Source: Siphonodentalium dalli (taxonomy: Eukaryota; Mollusca; Scaphopoda; Gadilida; Siphonodentaliidae). From it: a stretch of 64,000 nucleotides of DNA. Below the pieces are notes generated by a model. That model saw nothing but the letters and a program-made list of their open reading frames with translations, searched no databases and was not told where the DNA came from. Shown in pieces: positions 11,531 through 23,210 of this stretch. The position numbers and the translations under genes are program-made. Within the stretch, counting starts at the first letter, position 1. Each line of letters opens with the position of its first letter. The stretch covers positions 144,727,954 through 144,791,953 of the forward strand of contig CP136064.1 in the NCBI GenBank assembly GCA_032622095.1. Reading direction: 5' to 3'.

Positions 11531-13699
11531 GCATATATGGCAAGAAACGTGAGCAAAAAGTTAAGGGGGTATGTTTTTGTCCCACGTAGAAAGCCTTGAT
11601 ACAGATCGGGACAAGCGTTACAGAAGCTGACAAAATATGTTTTTATTTCTCATCGTTATCTGCGTCTCAGTAGTAACCCGCGATACAGAGCGTTACAGAA
11701 TCTTACAGAGTTGATTTTATTTCTAGTGATTATCTGCGTCCCAGTAGTAACCCTTGATACAGAGCGATACAAGCGGTACAGAATCTTACAGAGTTGATTT
11801 TATTTCTAGTGATTATCTGCGTCCCAGTAGTAACCCTTGATACAGAGTGATACAAGCGTTACAGCAGTTAAAAAATCGTTTTTATTTCCAGTGATTATCT
11901 GCGTATCAGTAGTAACCCTTGATACAGAGCGATACAAGCGTTACAGCAGTTAAAAAATCGTTTTTATTTCTCATCGTTATCTGCGTCCCAGTAGTAACCC
12001 TTGATACAGAGCGATACAAGCGTTACAGAAGTTAAAAAATCGTTTTTATTTCTAGTGATTATCTGCGTCCCAGTAGTAACCCTTGATACAGAGCGATACA
12101 AGCGTTACAGCAGTTAAAAAAATCGTTTTTAGTTCTAGTGATTATCTGCGTCCCAGTAGTAACCCTTGATACAGAGCGATACAAGCGTTACAGCAGTTAA
12201 AAAATTGTTTTTATTTCCAGTGATTATCTGCGTCTCAGTAGTAACCCTTGATACAGAGCGATACAAGCGTTACAGCAGTTAAAAAATCGTTTTTATTTCC
12301 AGTGATTATCTGCGTCTCAGTAGTAACCCTTGATACAGAGCGATACAAGCGTTACAGAATCTTACAGAGTTGATTTTATTTCTAGTGATTATCTGCGTCC
12401 CAGTAGTAACCCTTGGTACAGAGCGATACAAGCGTTACAGCAGTTAAAAAATCGTTTTTATTTCCAGTGATTATCTGCGTCTCAGTAGTAACCCTTGATA
12501 CAGAGCGATACAAGCGTTACAGCAGTTAAAAAATCGTTTTTATTTCTAGGGATTATCTGCGTCCCAGTAGTAACCCTTGATACAGAGCGATACAAGCGTT
12601 ACAGCAGTTAAAAAATCGTTTTTATTTCTAGGGACTATCTGCGTCCCAGTAGTAACCCTTGATACAGAGCGATACAAGCGTTACAGCAGTTTAAAAATCC
12701 TTTTTATTTCTCATCGTTATCTGCGTCCCAGTATTAACCCTTGATACAGAGCGATACAAGCGTTACAGAAGTTTTAAAAAATCGTTTTTATTTCTCATCG
12801 TTATCTGCGTCTCAGTAGTAACCCTTGATACAGAGCGATACAAGCGTTACAGCAGTTAAAAAAATCGTTTTTATTTCCAGTGATAATCTGCGTCTCAGTA
12901 GTAACCCTTGATACAGAGTGATACAAGCGTTACAGAATCTTACAGAGTTGATTTTATTTCTAGTAATTATCTGCGTCCCAGTAGTAACCCTTGATACAGA
13001 GCGATACAAGCGTTACAGCAGTTAAAAAATCGTTTTTATTTCTCATCGTTATCTGCGTCCCAGTATTAACCCTTGATACAGAGCGATACAAGCGTTACAG
13101 AAGTTTAAGGAATCGTTTTTATTTCTCATCGTTATCTGCGTCCCAGTGGTAACTCTTGATACAGAGCGATACAAGCGTTACAGCAGTTAAAAAATCGTTT
13201 TTAGTTCTAGTGATTATCTGCGTCCCAGTAGTAACCCTTGATACAGAGCGATACAAGCTTTATAGCAGTTAAAAAATCGTTTTTATTTCTCGTCGTTATC
13301 TGCGTCCCAGTAGTAACCCTTGATACAGAGCGATACAAGCGTTACAGCAGTTAAAAAATCGTTTTTATTTCTCATCGTTATCTGCGTCCCAGTATTAACC
13401 CTTGATACAGAGCGATACAAGCGTTACAGAAGTTTAAGGAATCGTTTTTATTTCTCATCGTTATCTGCGTCCCAGTGGTAACCCTTGATACAGAGCGATA
13501 CAAGCGTTACAGCAGTTAAAAATCGTTTTATTTCTCGTCGTTATCTGCGTCCCAGTAGTAACCCTTGATACAGAGCGATACAAGCGTTACAGCAGTTAAA
13601 AAATCCTTTTTATTTCCAGTGATTATCTGCGTCCCAGTAGTAACCCTTGATACAGAGTGATACATGCGTTACAGCAGTTAAAAAATCGTTTTTATTTCT
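11531..13699. repeat. 82-bp satellite array, about 26 units
   Basis: From about 11570 a unit of 82 bp repeats head to tail; consecutive CTTGATACAG starts at 11918, 12000 and 12082 give the period. The unit contains CTGCGTCCCAGTAGTAACCC, TTGATACAGAGCGATACAAG, CGTTACAG and a variable A/T part. Two variants alternate: one with CAGCAGTTAAAAAATCG, the other with CAGAATCTTACAGAGTTGAT. The array ends inside a P-family copy (TTTCTCATTACGCCAC). Outlying pieces lie at 15694-15809, 17183-17244 and 22640-23210. Confidence 0.93.
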
Positions 13700-14290
13700 C
13701 ATTACGCCACCTGTACGTGGTGTTTCTAGTGTGGCTGTTTTTCATATTCAGTGGTAGTCTCCAATTCTGTGGTCGAGTGGGCGAAGATTTTTGTTTTTGT
13801 ACCTTACTCAAATCGTACCGATAGAATCACGTAGATGCTGAAATTGTAAAGTTAACGCCACCGGTGTATAATATGTTTTTGAAAATATGACTCAATCGTA
13901 TCGATAGTCAGGACAGGCTGATATTGTAATCTTAAAGTCACCGGTGTAATAATATGTTGTTGAAAATATAAATAATCTGATAGCCTGAAAATAATATATA
14001 ACCCATTGGGAGCCCCCTGGTATAGTGAGGTGAATTATGGGTAATATTATGCCTGTTCTATTGTGATAACTGCCATCTTTTATCTTCGGCGTGTTTTATG
14101 AAAATGTCAGCAAGATTTCTCCACTCGATTCTTTTAAAATGCACCCTAATCGGTCAAATTCTTTTGATAATTCTATCTAAATACATCTTAGCTACTATTC
14201 GGATCTGCTGTCACGGTCGCGAAAAAGGTTTAGTTTGACCAAAACGGCTATTGACAAAAGTTTGTTTATAAACTAGCGTACTCGATAAAC
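13700..14290. repeat. P- and Q-family repeat copy
   Basis: A P copy (ATTACGCCACCTGTACGTGG ... CCCATTGGGAGCCCCC) runs from 13700 to about 14025. A Q copy (GAATTATGGGTAATATT ... CTACTATTCGGATCTGCTGT) follows, continuing into AGTTTGACCAAAACGGCTAT. The same order occurs at 17245-17790, so P plus Q plus this extension behave as one dispersed unit that abuts the 82-bp satellite on its left both times. Confidence 0.8.
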
Positions 14291-14509
14291 CCGTAGTACC
14301 GGCACCTCGAAACAGTGCGCGGAACTGCGCAGAACTACGCGGAAGTGCGCGGTACAAATGAAACAGTTATTATGCACAGGGGGCAGGTGGGGGTTGATTT
14401 AATACATGAGCTATAGTAGTAGACGGTCTTCAGTTGCGAATTTGTAAGGTTATTCCCGCCACGAAGTGGGTGGACACTAGTGTACAGATATGTATAGACT
14501 CATGGTCGA
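14291..14509. other. unassigned sequence
   Basis: This contains alternating GCGCGGAACTGCG-type short repeats (about 14318-14355) and nothing coding that I can recognise. Confidence 0.4.
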
Positions 14510-14790
14510 ATGGAGAAATATATTCTTGGATATGTTTTTTTGTACCTTACTCAATCGTACCAATAGAATCACGTATATGCTGAAATTGTAAAGTTAACGG
14601 CACCGGTGTATAATACGTTTTTGAAAATATGATAAATCGTATCCATAGGGTCAGGACATGCTGAAATTGTAAACTTAAAGTCACTGGTGTAATAATATGT
14701 TGTTGAAAATATAAATACTCTGATAGCCTGAAAATAATGTATAACCCTTTGGGAACCCCTGTGTAGTGAAGTGAATTGTGGGTAATTTTA
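14510..14790. repeat. P-family repeat, 5'-truncated copy
   Basis: It starts within the P unit at about TATTCTTGGATATGTTTTTT and runs to GTATAACCCTTTGGGAACCCC. The two CACCGGTG/CACTGGTG sub-blocks are present. Confidence 0.75.
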
Positions 14791-14908
14791 ATTGGAGCGT
14801 GCATGTCTGTTCTGTTGGAGACTTGGATTAACCGCGATCTTTTATTTTCTAGTCATCAAGCCAAAATTGTATCGTATACACAATGTGTTTGTACCGATGG
14901 ATGTATCG

Positions 14909-14976
14909 CGACTCGACTCGTTTTCGTGGTCATATAGGGCCTATATAACCTATGATCACGAAAACGAGCAGAGTCG
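14909..14976. repeat. 68-bp hairpin palindrome
   Basis: CGACTCGACTCGTTTTCGTG on the left pairs with CACGAAAACGAGCAGAGTCG on the right. Pairing extends inward through GTCATATAG/CTATGATC-type bases. The flanks 14791-14908 and 14977-15280 show nothing I can assign. Confidence 0.85.
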
Positions 14977-15282
14977 GGATATCTGATAGAATTCCAGGAA
15001 TTGTACATTCACTTCCAATAGTATAATAGTATAGATTCACTGCAATCTGCCGCGGAATTTCCCAAAATTGTAGGCTACTTTCAGTTTCATTTTCAATAGG
15101 ATTTTCCACTTTCACTTTTCACTTTTACCTCGCAAAGCGACCTTAGTTGACACATATATATGGCACACTGGCTGAGTCCATGACAAATAGTTTATGTAGA
15201 ATGCTAATTCTTTCGTTTAATTAAAGCTCACCTCGTTAAAACGCATGTCAATCGTATTTGTTTACAAATTGCATTGGGTGGG

Positions 15283-15693
15283 ACGATTTGCAATGGGTCC
15301 CGATTTGTGGAGATCACTTTGCGGAAGTCCCCGAATTCGCGGAGGTCCCCTAAAATGGGCGATATATATATATATTTTAATAGGGAACGGTGCGTATATG
15401 TCAATTGATACGTATCTTAAACAAATAACGACACGATCATCATAATAAAGGTCAGTTCTATCAATTATATATGCGCCGAGTTCACTTGGTGCAAATCAAA
15501 CGGCGATAAATATTCTCGTGTGCCAGAAGGACTCCTTAAAGTTGTGAATAAGATGAATATTTATTAGATGGTATTTGACAAGCGCTAATATAGGCGCTAA
15601 CTAATGAATAATATTTTATATTATAATTATATTATAATTTATATTTATGGCTAATATGATCTTGGTGGCGTTACCATTTCTGACTATGGTTTT
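15283..15693. repeat. dispersed repeat S, copy 1
   Basis: Its 5' part (CGCGGAGGTCCCCTAAAATG, TATGTCAATTGATACGTAT, ACGACACGATCAT) and 3' part (GGTGGCGTTACCATTTCTGA) match 51815-52310 in the same order. Only the 3' part recurs at 22610-22640. Twice (here and at 22.6 kb) this 3' end runs directly into the 82-bp satellite, so the satellite probably amplified next to, or inside, an element of this family. Confidence 0.75.
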
Positions 15694-15809
15694 CTTGTCG
15701 TTATCTGCGTCCCAGTAGTAACCCTTGATACAGAGCGATAAAAGCGTTACAGCAGATAAAAAATCGTTTTTATTTCTAGTGATTATCTGCGTCCCAGTAG
15801 TAACCCTTG
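15694..15809. repeat. 82-bp satellite fragment, left of insertion
   Basis: About one and a half satellite units, interrupted after AACCCTTG by the element at 15810-17182. The satellite resumes at 17183 with the same AACCCTTG. Confidence 0.9.
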
Positions 15810-17182
15810 GGGTCCGTGAAGATTCGGCGGAGGGAAGATTCGGCAGGGAAGATTCGGCAGGGAAGATTCGGCGGGTTTTATCGGCCGAATCTTCCTAGGT
15901 TTATACCAATATATTGGGACGGGAGATTTTATGTTTTAAGTTCTATGAATTAGATCTATTTTTTAATAATATATTGGATGAATAAATTAAATTAAATGAA
16001 GCTATTACTTTTATGATGTTTTGTTTGAGATTATTTGTATGTTTTATGAGTGAATATTTTACAAGAATAAATTACTTTTATTATTACTTTTGTTAATACT
16101 TTTATGATGTTTTGTCATTAGTTTGTTTGACATATTTTATGAGATTATTTTAGGTTTATGATAAGGTAAGTTTATTGTGAATATATTGAAGTTAGGCCTA
16201 TTACTTACAAATTACGTGGTAAATCCAAATATCACGTTCGAACACTATAAGGAATTATGATTAATGAAGATTCAATGAGAAAACGAATAAATTTTTTGAC
16301 AGTTGTTCACACTCTGTTCACGTTGGCACCAAGTGTTTGTATAACAGTCGGTAGAATATACAGAGTCGTCTTTCTGATGCTGATATGATCTCAGTGAGAA
16401 CTATTCGATGTTTGTTTAGATAAGTTTGCTGAGTGCATTTCAGTTAGAACTGATCAGTTGTTTGTTTTACCGCATCAGATCTAACGACTTTTAGACTATA
16501 TAGTTGAATGAAATTGACTTCACCATATCACATCTTCATCGTGCCTTCGTACAACCTCCGTCAAAATCAGCTCATAGACTACCCGTGTATTAAGTGTAAT
16601 AGGAATGTACGATACGAAATAGATACGAAATAGATACGAAGATCAGCGACCTATGGGCAAAATACAGAGAAGAGGACATCAGAACATCGGAATTCCTACA
16701 AGAAGTGACCAAGATCTACAGAATCGGCAAGGCAAAGAAATAAGAAGACAAGACGACAACAAGACAAGAAGATAACAAGACAAGACTATTAGTTGATATA
16801 ACCGACATTCAAATAAAGAATGTCGGTTATAAATGTATTTTAAATTGTTCTGTTTGTATATCTGTTACACCTTATGTTATATCAGCTTGTGTAAATATGT
16901 TTCATCCATTCTAATAAGTCTAATAAAATATGTCATTACTAAAAATGAGTTAATCAAGACCCTATATAATCCCTCTAATTAGTTGTTATTGTTACAACAA
17001 AGAATTAGTGCACACACAAGCTTAGTCCCACATAAGCCGTAATCCCCAAGCCGTAATCCCTCCACTAATTAGTTAGATCAAACGACTGGCCGAATCTTCC
17101 CCGCCGAATCTTCCCTGCCGAATCTTCCCTCCGCCGAAAAATACATGGCCGAATCTTCCCTCCGCCGAATCTTCCCGTTCCC
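15810..17182. mobile_element. 1.37-kb DNA transposon derivative, 8-bp target duplication
   Basis: The insertion lies inside the satellite and is flanked by AACCCTTG at 15802-15809 and 17183-17190. The left end carries four GGAAGATTCGGC-type tandem motifs and the right end about five in the complementary sense (GCCGAATCTTCCC), so each end is a small array of one motif. Such arrays may be transposase-binding repeats, which is inference. The interior is AT-rich with no long frame. It contains a 13-bp-stem hairpin at about 16797-16829. An 8-bp duplication fits hAT, P or Merlin-like elements; the GGG start does not match typical hAT ends, so the superfamily is open. Confidence 0.88.
16797..16829. 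terminator. hairpin with AATAAA in the loop
   Basis: The stem ATAACCGACATTC pairs perfectly with GAATGTCGGTTAT across the 7-nt loop AAATAAA. A polyadenylation-like hexamer in a hairpin loop inside the 1.37-kb element could serve transcript 3'-end formation. That role is inference; the pairing itself is directly visible. Confidence 0.55.
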
Positions 17183-17244
17183 AACCCTTGATACAGAGCG
17201 ATACAAGCATTACAGAATCTTACAGAGTTGATTTATTTCTCATT
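17183..17244. repeat. 82-bp satellite fragment, right of insertion
   Basis: The satellite resumes with AACCCTTGATACAGAGCGAT and runs into ATTTCTCATTACGCCACCTG, the start of a P-family copy. This is the same satellite-to-P junction as at 13699. Confidence 0.9.
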
Positions 17245-17790
17245 ACGCCACCTGTGGTGTTTCTAGCTTCTGTGAGTTTGATATTGTGTGGTGGACAGGG
17301 CGAATGTATTCTTGGAGATTTTGTGTACCTTACTCAATCGTACCGATAGAATCACGTAGATGCCGAAATTGTAAAGTTAACGTCACCGGTGTATAATATG
17401 TTTATGAAAATATGATAAATCGTATCGATAGAGTCAGGATAGGCTGAAATTGTAAACTTAAAGTCACTTGTTGTTGAAAATATAAATAATTTGATAGACT
17501 GAAAATAATGTGTAACCCATTGCGACCCCCCCCCCCTGGTGTAGTGAAGTGAATTGTGGGTAGTTTCATTGTGAATATTCTCCGCCATCTTTATTTTCTG
17601 GAATTATCACCAAGATTTCTCCACTCTATTTTCTTAAACTACACCCGAATCGGTCAAATTCTTTTGATAATTCTATCTAAATACATCTTAGCTACTATTC
17701 GGATCTGCTGTCCCGGTCTAAAAAGGGATAGTTTGACCAAAACGACTATTGACCAAAACTTTGTTTACAAATTGAGCGCACTCGATGACC
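17245..17790. repeat. P- and Q-family repeat copy
   Basis: The P part ends near TAACCCATTGCGACC with an 11-nt C tract (17526-17536). The Q part (GAATTGTGGGTAGTTTCATT) runs to AGTTTGACCAAAACGACTAT. Layout matches 13700-14290. The frame at 17556-17867 is Q sequence, not a gene. Confidence 0.8.
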
Positions 17791-17879
17791 GGGTTGACCG
17801 GAATGACCTGTCCACGCTGCAAATTTATTATCGAAAACAAATTCAATTTCTTCCATCTAAAACATAATTACGCGCTGGA

Positions 17880-18632
17880 CTGGTCATTTTAGGAATATAT
17901 ATGTATCCCACACACATACACCAAGTTTCAGCTTAAAATTTTGAAAAATGACAGTTTTATTGACATAAATCGATTTTAATGTCAAATGCCATGTTAAATA
18001 AATTTTTGTGCCCTGCAAATATTTTCTGAGCTGTTCCATATTGGCACTAGAGTCAATATTTGACCGGTTACACCTGATAATTGTGCGACAGTACAGTCGC
18101 GTTACTTTATACATCAACATTGGTCATTATCACCCGACAATTTTATTTTGGTCTATCGTATCAACCCCTATTTTCTCCCGCATAGCCTGACTAAGTGTCA
18201 ACATTGGTCTTTATCGCTCCACTAATTTGTATCGTTTCATCGGTATGAATTCCATATCCAATTATCCACATATAACCAACCCAACCTCTAATCCCGGTCC
18301 AATTTATTTATTTCTTTCATCGGTATAGTCACGTTACGTAATATTGTATCGCGTGATACTTGTACTTATATGTCTATGGTATTACTATAGTATACCGTAT
18401 ACGTATATCAATTGCTATTCCTTTCTATATAATCCTGGTGCCATCTATAGACATAGAGATAATTTCAGACCCCCCCCCCCCAATTTTATATCATTGCTGC
18501 TTTAGTACAGTCGCGATATATTACATGGCAACATCGCTCCACTAATTTATGTCAGTTCATCGGTACAAACCCCTTTTTCTCCGAATCCATATAACCAACC
18601 CAACATCTTATAGAAGTCCATAAATGACTATT
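17880..18632. repeat. degenerate copies of the R head
   Basis: Short diverged repeats of ACATTGGTCATTATCGCTC, AATTTATATCGGTTCATC and CAACCCCTATTTTCTCCC recur about four times, leading into the well-preserved R copy C. A 12-nt C tract sits at 18470-18481. Confidence 0.6.
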
Positions 18633-19119
18633 ATGGCACTATATAGAGATGACTAAAATTCTGACACCCCCTATTTTACAGCCTTGTTGCAATGTTCAGT
18701 AGAGTTGAGATGCATAATATGTCAACATTGGTCATTATCGCTCTATAAATTTATATCGGTTCAACCCTTAGTTCCCTGTATCGCCCACCCCTCCCTGAAT
18801 TTATTTTTTCATTTGTATTATAGTCTCGTTACGTACACATTTTATCTCTTGTAACTTTTGCTTCAATGCGTCGAGTTCCGCTGCAGGGAATATAAAACTG
18901 ACAACATTTTGAAATGTTAGCAGGCTTCAAACTCATCTTATCCAAGAAAAACTCTGGTTACATAAGAAATTTGTGTATATGGTGTACACGCATTTGTTGA
19001 GTTAAAAACCAAAGGTCCCAAGTCAAGGTCCAAATCCCCAACACACTGTTGTGAGGTTTAACTCCATCTACAAACAGTAATGTCCAAAGTAATTGATCAC
19101 TTAACCACAGCAAAATTAT

Positions 19120-21004
19120 TAGATACTGCATGAAACCGGTACATTTTTCCTCCACTAGGCATTTTGTAACACCGTTACAAGTGTTACAAAATGCATATTC
19201 TGGGCATCTTACTTCATATGATTTCTGAGATACCAGAGATAATAAATGTTACAAATGATTTAAAGTCCCAGTAGAAAACCACAGCCTATTTTTTTCTACC
19301 GTGTTCAATGTAGCGACATGTTACAATGTGTTACAAGTGTTACATTATTTCTGAGATACCAGAGAGACCGCTCGTAGACGGGTGTTACAAGTGTTACAAA
19401 TGTTACAAATGATTTAAAGTCCCAGTAGAAAACCGCAGCCTATTTTTTTCTACCGTGTTCAATGTAGCGACATGTTACAATGTGTTACAAGTGTTACATT
19501 ATTTCTGAGATACCAGAGAGACCGCTCGTAGACGGGTGTTACAAGTGTTACAAATGTTACAAATGATTTAAAGTCCCAGTAGAAAACCGCAGCCTATTTT
19601 TTTCTACCGTGTTCAATGTAGCGACATGTTACAATGTGTTACAAGTGTTACATTATTTCTGAGATACCAGAGAGACCGCTCGTAGACGGGTGTTACAAGT
19701 GTTACAAATGTTACAAATGATTTAAAGTCCCAGTAGAAAACCGCAGCCTATTTTTTTCTACCGTGTTCAATGTAGCGACATGTTACAATGTGTTACAAGT
19801 GTTACATTATTTCTGAGATACCAGAGAGACCGCTCGTAGACGGGTGTTACAAGTGTTACAAATGTTACAAATGATTTAAAGTCCCAGTAGAAAACCGCAG
19901 CCTATTTTTTTCTACCGTGTTCAATGTAGCGACATGTTACAATGTGTTACAAGTGTTACATTATTTCTGAGATACCAGAGAGACCGCTCGTAGACGGGTG
20001 TTACAAGTGTTACAAATGTTACAAATGATTTAAAGTCCCAGTAGAAAACCGCAGCCTATTTTTTTCTACCGTGTTCAATGTAGCGACATGTTACAATGTG
20101 TTACAAGTGTTACATTATTTCTGAGATACCAGAGAGACCGCTCGTAGACGGGTGTTACAAGTGTTACAAATGTTACAAATGATTTAAAGAAGAAGCTCAG
20201 AGCCCCTTTATCCACTCCCAAATCACCGCAAAGGCACGGCGGGGGTTAATCAAGTTATTATTTAATGAGCGTTTGTTTTTGACGCATCGCTATAAAGAGC
20301 GTCTGTTTCCCATTCAACGTTATTAGCATCTGCAGAGTTATACGGGAACATTGAGTGCATTTCCTATGCGGGGACCCATCTACGAGCGGTCTCTTTGTTA
20401 TCTCAGAAATAATGTAACACTTGTAACACATTGTAACATGTCGCTACACTGAACACGGTAGAAAAAAATAGACTGCGGTTTTCTACTGGGACTTTAAATC
20501 ATTTGTAACATTTGTAACACCCGTCTACGAGCGGTCTCTCTGGTATCTCAGAAATAATGTAACACTTGTAACACATTGTAACATGTCGTTACACTGAACA
20601 CGGTAGAAAAAAATAGGCTGCGGTTTTCTACTGGCACTTTAAATCATTTGTAACATTTGTAACACTTGTAACACCCATCTACGAGCGGTCTCTTTGGTAT
20701 CTCAGAAATAATGTAACACTTGTAACACATTGTAACATGTCGCTACACTGAACACGGTAGAAAAAAATAGGCTGCGGTTTTCTACTGGGACTTTAAATCA
20801 TTTGTAACATTTGTAACACTTGTAACACCCGTCTACGAGCGGTCTCTTTGGTATCTCAGAACTAATGTAACACTTGTAACACGTCGCTACACTGAGACGG
20901 TAGGAATAAAATATGCTGCGGTTTTCTACTGGGACTTTAAATCATTTGTAACACTTGTAACACTTGTAACACTGTTACAAAATGCCTAGTGGAGGAAAAA
21001 TGTA
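19120..21004. mobile_element. foldback element with satellite-like arms
   Basis: The insertion of 1,885 bp is flanked by the 15-bp direct repeat CCACAGCAAAATTAT (19105-19119 and 21005-21019), a single sequence in copies A and B. Near each end is the inverted pair GTACATTTTTCCTCCACTAG / CTAGTGGAGGAAAAATGTAC. On the left 19 bp of unmatched sequence precedes it. The left arm carries tandem 154-bp units (marker GATTTAAAG at 19257, 19411, 19565, 19719, 19873, 20027, 20181). The right arm (about 20370-20990) carries the same unit inverted, about four shortened copies. A ~180-bp spacer lies between. TIRs made of tandem repeats recall Drosophila FB/Galileo foldback elements. No transposase frame is present. 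Confidence 0.88.
20190..20370. other. unique spacer of the foldback element
   Basis: This is the only non-repeated sequence in the element. It is more GC-rich than the arms (GCAAAGGCACGGCGGGGGTT) and contains two related AGCGTTTG/AGCGTCTG motifs. I find no coding frame. Confidence 0.6.
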
Positions 21005-22327
21005 CCACAGCAAAATTATGGGTATTTTTTCATGATTTTAAATCCTGAAAAATTACCCATAATTATGCTGTGGTTAAGTGGTCAATTACTTTGGGCATTA
21101 CTGTAACCAATATAAGGATTTGAGGTTTAATGATAACTCAATCCTCATACAGTAATGTTCAAAGTAATTGACCACTTAAGCACAGCAGAATAATGGGTAA
21201 TTTATCAGGATTTTAAATGCTGAAAAAATACCCATAATTCTGCTGTGGTTAAGTGGTCAATTACTTTGGGCATTACTGTAACCAATATAAGGATTTGAGG
21301 TTTAATGATAACTCAATCCTCATACAGTAATGTTCAAAGTAATTGACCACTTAAGCACAGCAGAATAATGGGTAATTTATCAGGATTTTAAATGCTGAAA
21401 AAATACCCATAATTCTGCTGTGGTTAAGTGGTCAATTACTTTGGGCATTACTGTAACCAATATAAGGATTTGAGGTTTAATGATAACTCAATCCTCATAC
21501 AGTAATGTTCAAAGTAATTGACCACTTAACCAGAGCAGAATTATTTGTAATTTTTCAGGATTTTAAATCCTGAAAAATTACCAATAAGTCTGATGTGGTT
21601 AAGTGGTCAATTACTTTGGGCATTACTGTAACCAATATAAGGATGTGAGGTTTAATGAGAACTCCATGCACATAACTAATAAATATGTGTGAAAATTAAA
21701 ACAAAACAAAATAAATTCCATGATGGCGTCCAATATGGACTGCCTAATTCTGCTCCAAAACATGTATATTGAATATATGGATGTTTATTGGGGGAAACCG
21801 ATTATTTCAATGACATTTTCATTAACTGGGATCCAAAACCTGACTTACGGGAGCGTGCTTCGCGCGCGACTGTATCTTAAGCATATGTCCATATTTAATA
21901 AGCCAACAATTGGAATCCCAACAGAAGATTGGCGTGGGTCCCTTGTGCGATCTGTCCATCGAAAATTATTTAGACATCTCAAGACACGTAAGACCCAATA
22001 ACTTAATATACAGAATAGATACATCTATTGCCTGAGTGACTAATATTTATATTTGTTACAATGAGGTCAAATAGTTGCGAAGCCAGCACCACAATTGTTT
22101 CCCTCCATAGTAAAACTTCTAAAGAATTATTAATTTACCGTATATTTGGTATGGAGCGTCCTTGGTTTACTGGAGTTCAGATTTGTTAACACCACGTCAC
22201 CAAGTTAATTACTTGCGAAGCCACAGCCATAACTATTTCCCTCCATAGTAATTCTCAAAACAACTTCTTAAGAACAATTGACCAGGTCAGTCGCGCAATT
22301 ATTGGAAGAGCCACGGTCAGTCATTTT

Positions 22328-22639
22328 TTTAAAACCAAATGCTACATTTAAATTATTGCTTTATTTAACCCAAAAAAAATATGAGAAAATTAACTTTTAC
22401 TACTTGCTAAATTTTATCTTTTAATTATTTCATTTAAATTTTAGTATTTACAGCATACTAAGTCCAAGTCTTTATAATCTGTTGAGTGACCCCACAGTCG
22501 TTTACTTGCTTTGTTAGTAATAATTTGAAGGATTACTTATTTAAACGCAATTGTTATCAAAATATTTTATGTATTATTTATAATTTCTGTTTATATGTAA
22601 TACTATAATCTTGGTGGCGTTACCATTTCTGACTATGGT
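22328..22639. repeat. AT-rich sequence leading into S-repeat 3' end
   Basis: No gene is visible. GTAATAATTTGAAGGATTA matches 52184-52200, so at least the last ~120 bp belongs to dispersed repeat S, ending GGTGGCGTTACCATTTCTGA. Confidence 0.6.
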
Positions 22640-23210
22640 TTTCTTGTCGTTATCTGCGTCCCAGTAGTAACCGTTGATACAGAGCGATACAAGCGTTACA
22701 GAAGTTTAAGGAATCGTTTTTATTTCTAGTGATTATCTGCGTCCCAGTATTAACCCTTGACACAGAGCGATACAAGCGTTACAGAATCTTACAGAGTTGA
22801 TTTAATTTCTAGTGATTATCTGCGTCCCAGTAGTAACCCTTGATACAGAGCGATACAAGCGTTACAGAATCTTACAGAGTTGATTTTATTTCTCATCGTT
22901 ATCTGCGTCCCAGTGGTAACCCTTGACACAGAGCGATACAAGCGTTACAGAAGTTTAAGGAATCGTTTTTATTTCTAGTGATTATCTGCGTCCCAGTAGT
23001 AACCCTTGATACAGAGCGATACAAGCGTTACAGAATCTTACAGAGTTGATTTAATTTCTAGTGATTATCTGCGTCCCAGTAGTAACCCTTGATACAGAGC
23101 GATACAAGCGTTACAGAATCTTACAGAGTTGATTTTATTTCTCATCGTTTAATATCTGCGTCCCAGTAGTAACCCTTGACACAGAGCGATACAAGCGTTA
23201 CAGAAGTAAC
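22640..23210. repeat. 82-bp satellite, second array of about 7 units
   Basis: The same unit as at 11.5-13.7 kb, with both variants alternating. It ends at GTTACAGAAGT, after which unrelated sequence begins. Confidence 0.92.

Larger units (their letters stand above)
18633..22327. repeat. composite repeat R, copy C (carries a 1.9-kb insertion)
   Basis: The head (18633-19104) and first MITE begin as in copy A. The MITE is then interrupted by the foldback insertion 19120-21004 and resumes at 21005. Four MITE-linker units follow to about 21630, then the tail to 22327. The tail's 105-codon frame is broken here by a 2-bp loss near 21922, giving a 93-codon frame at 21720-22001. Confidence 0.85.

Noticed and set aside
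12812-13009. Minus-strand frame of 65 codons with repeated RVTTGTQ-like and YQGLLLRR-like text
   Set aside because: It is the 82-bp satellite read in translation.
19257-20190. CRISPR-like array
   Set aside because: The repeats are 154 bp with no unique spacers between units, in a eukaryotic genome; it is a tandem satellite in a foldback element.
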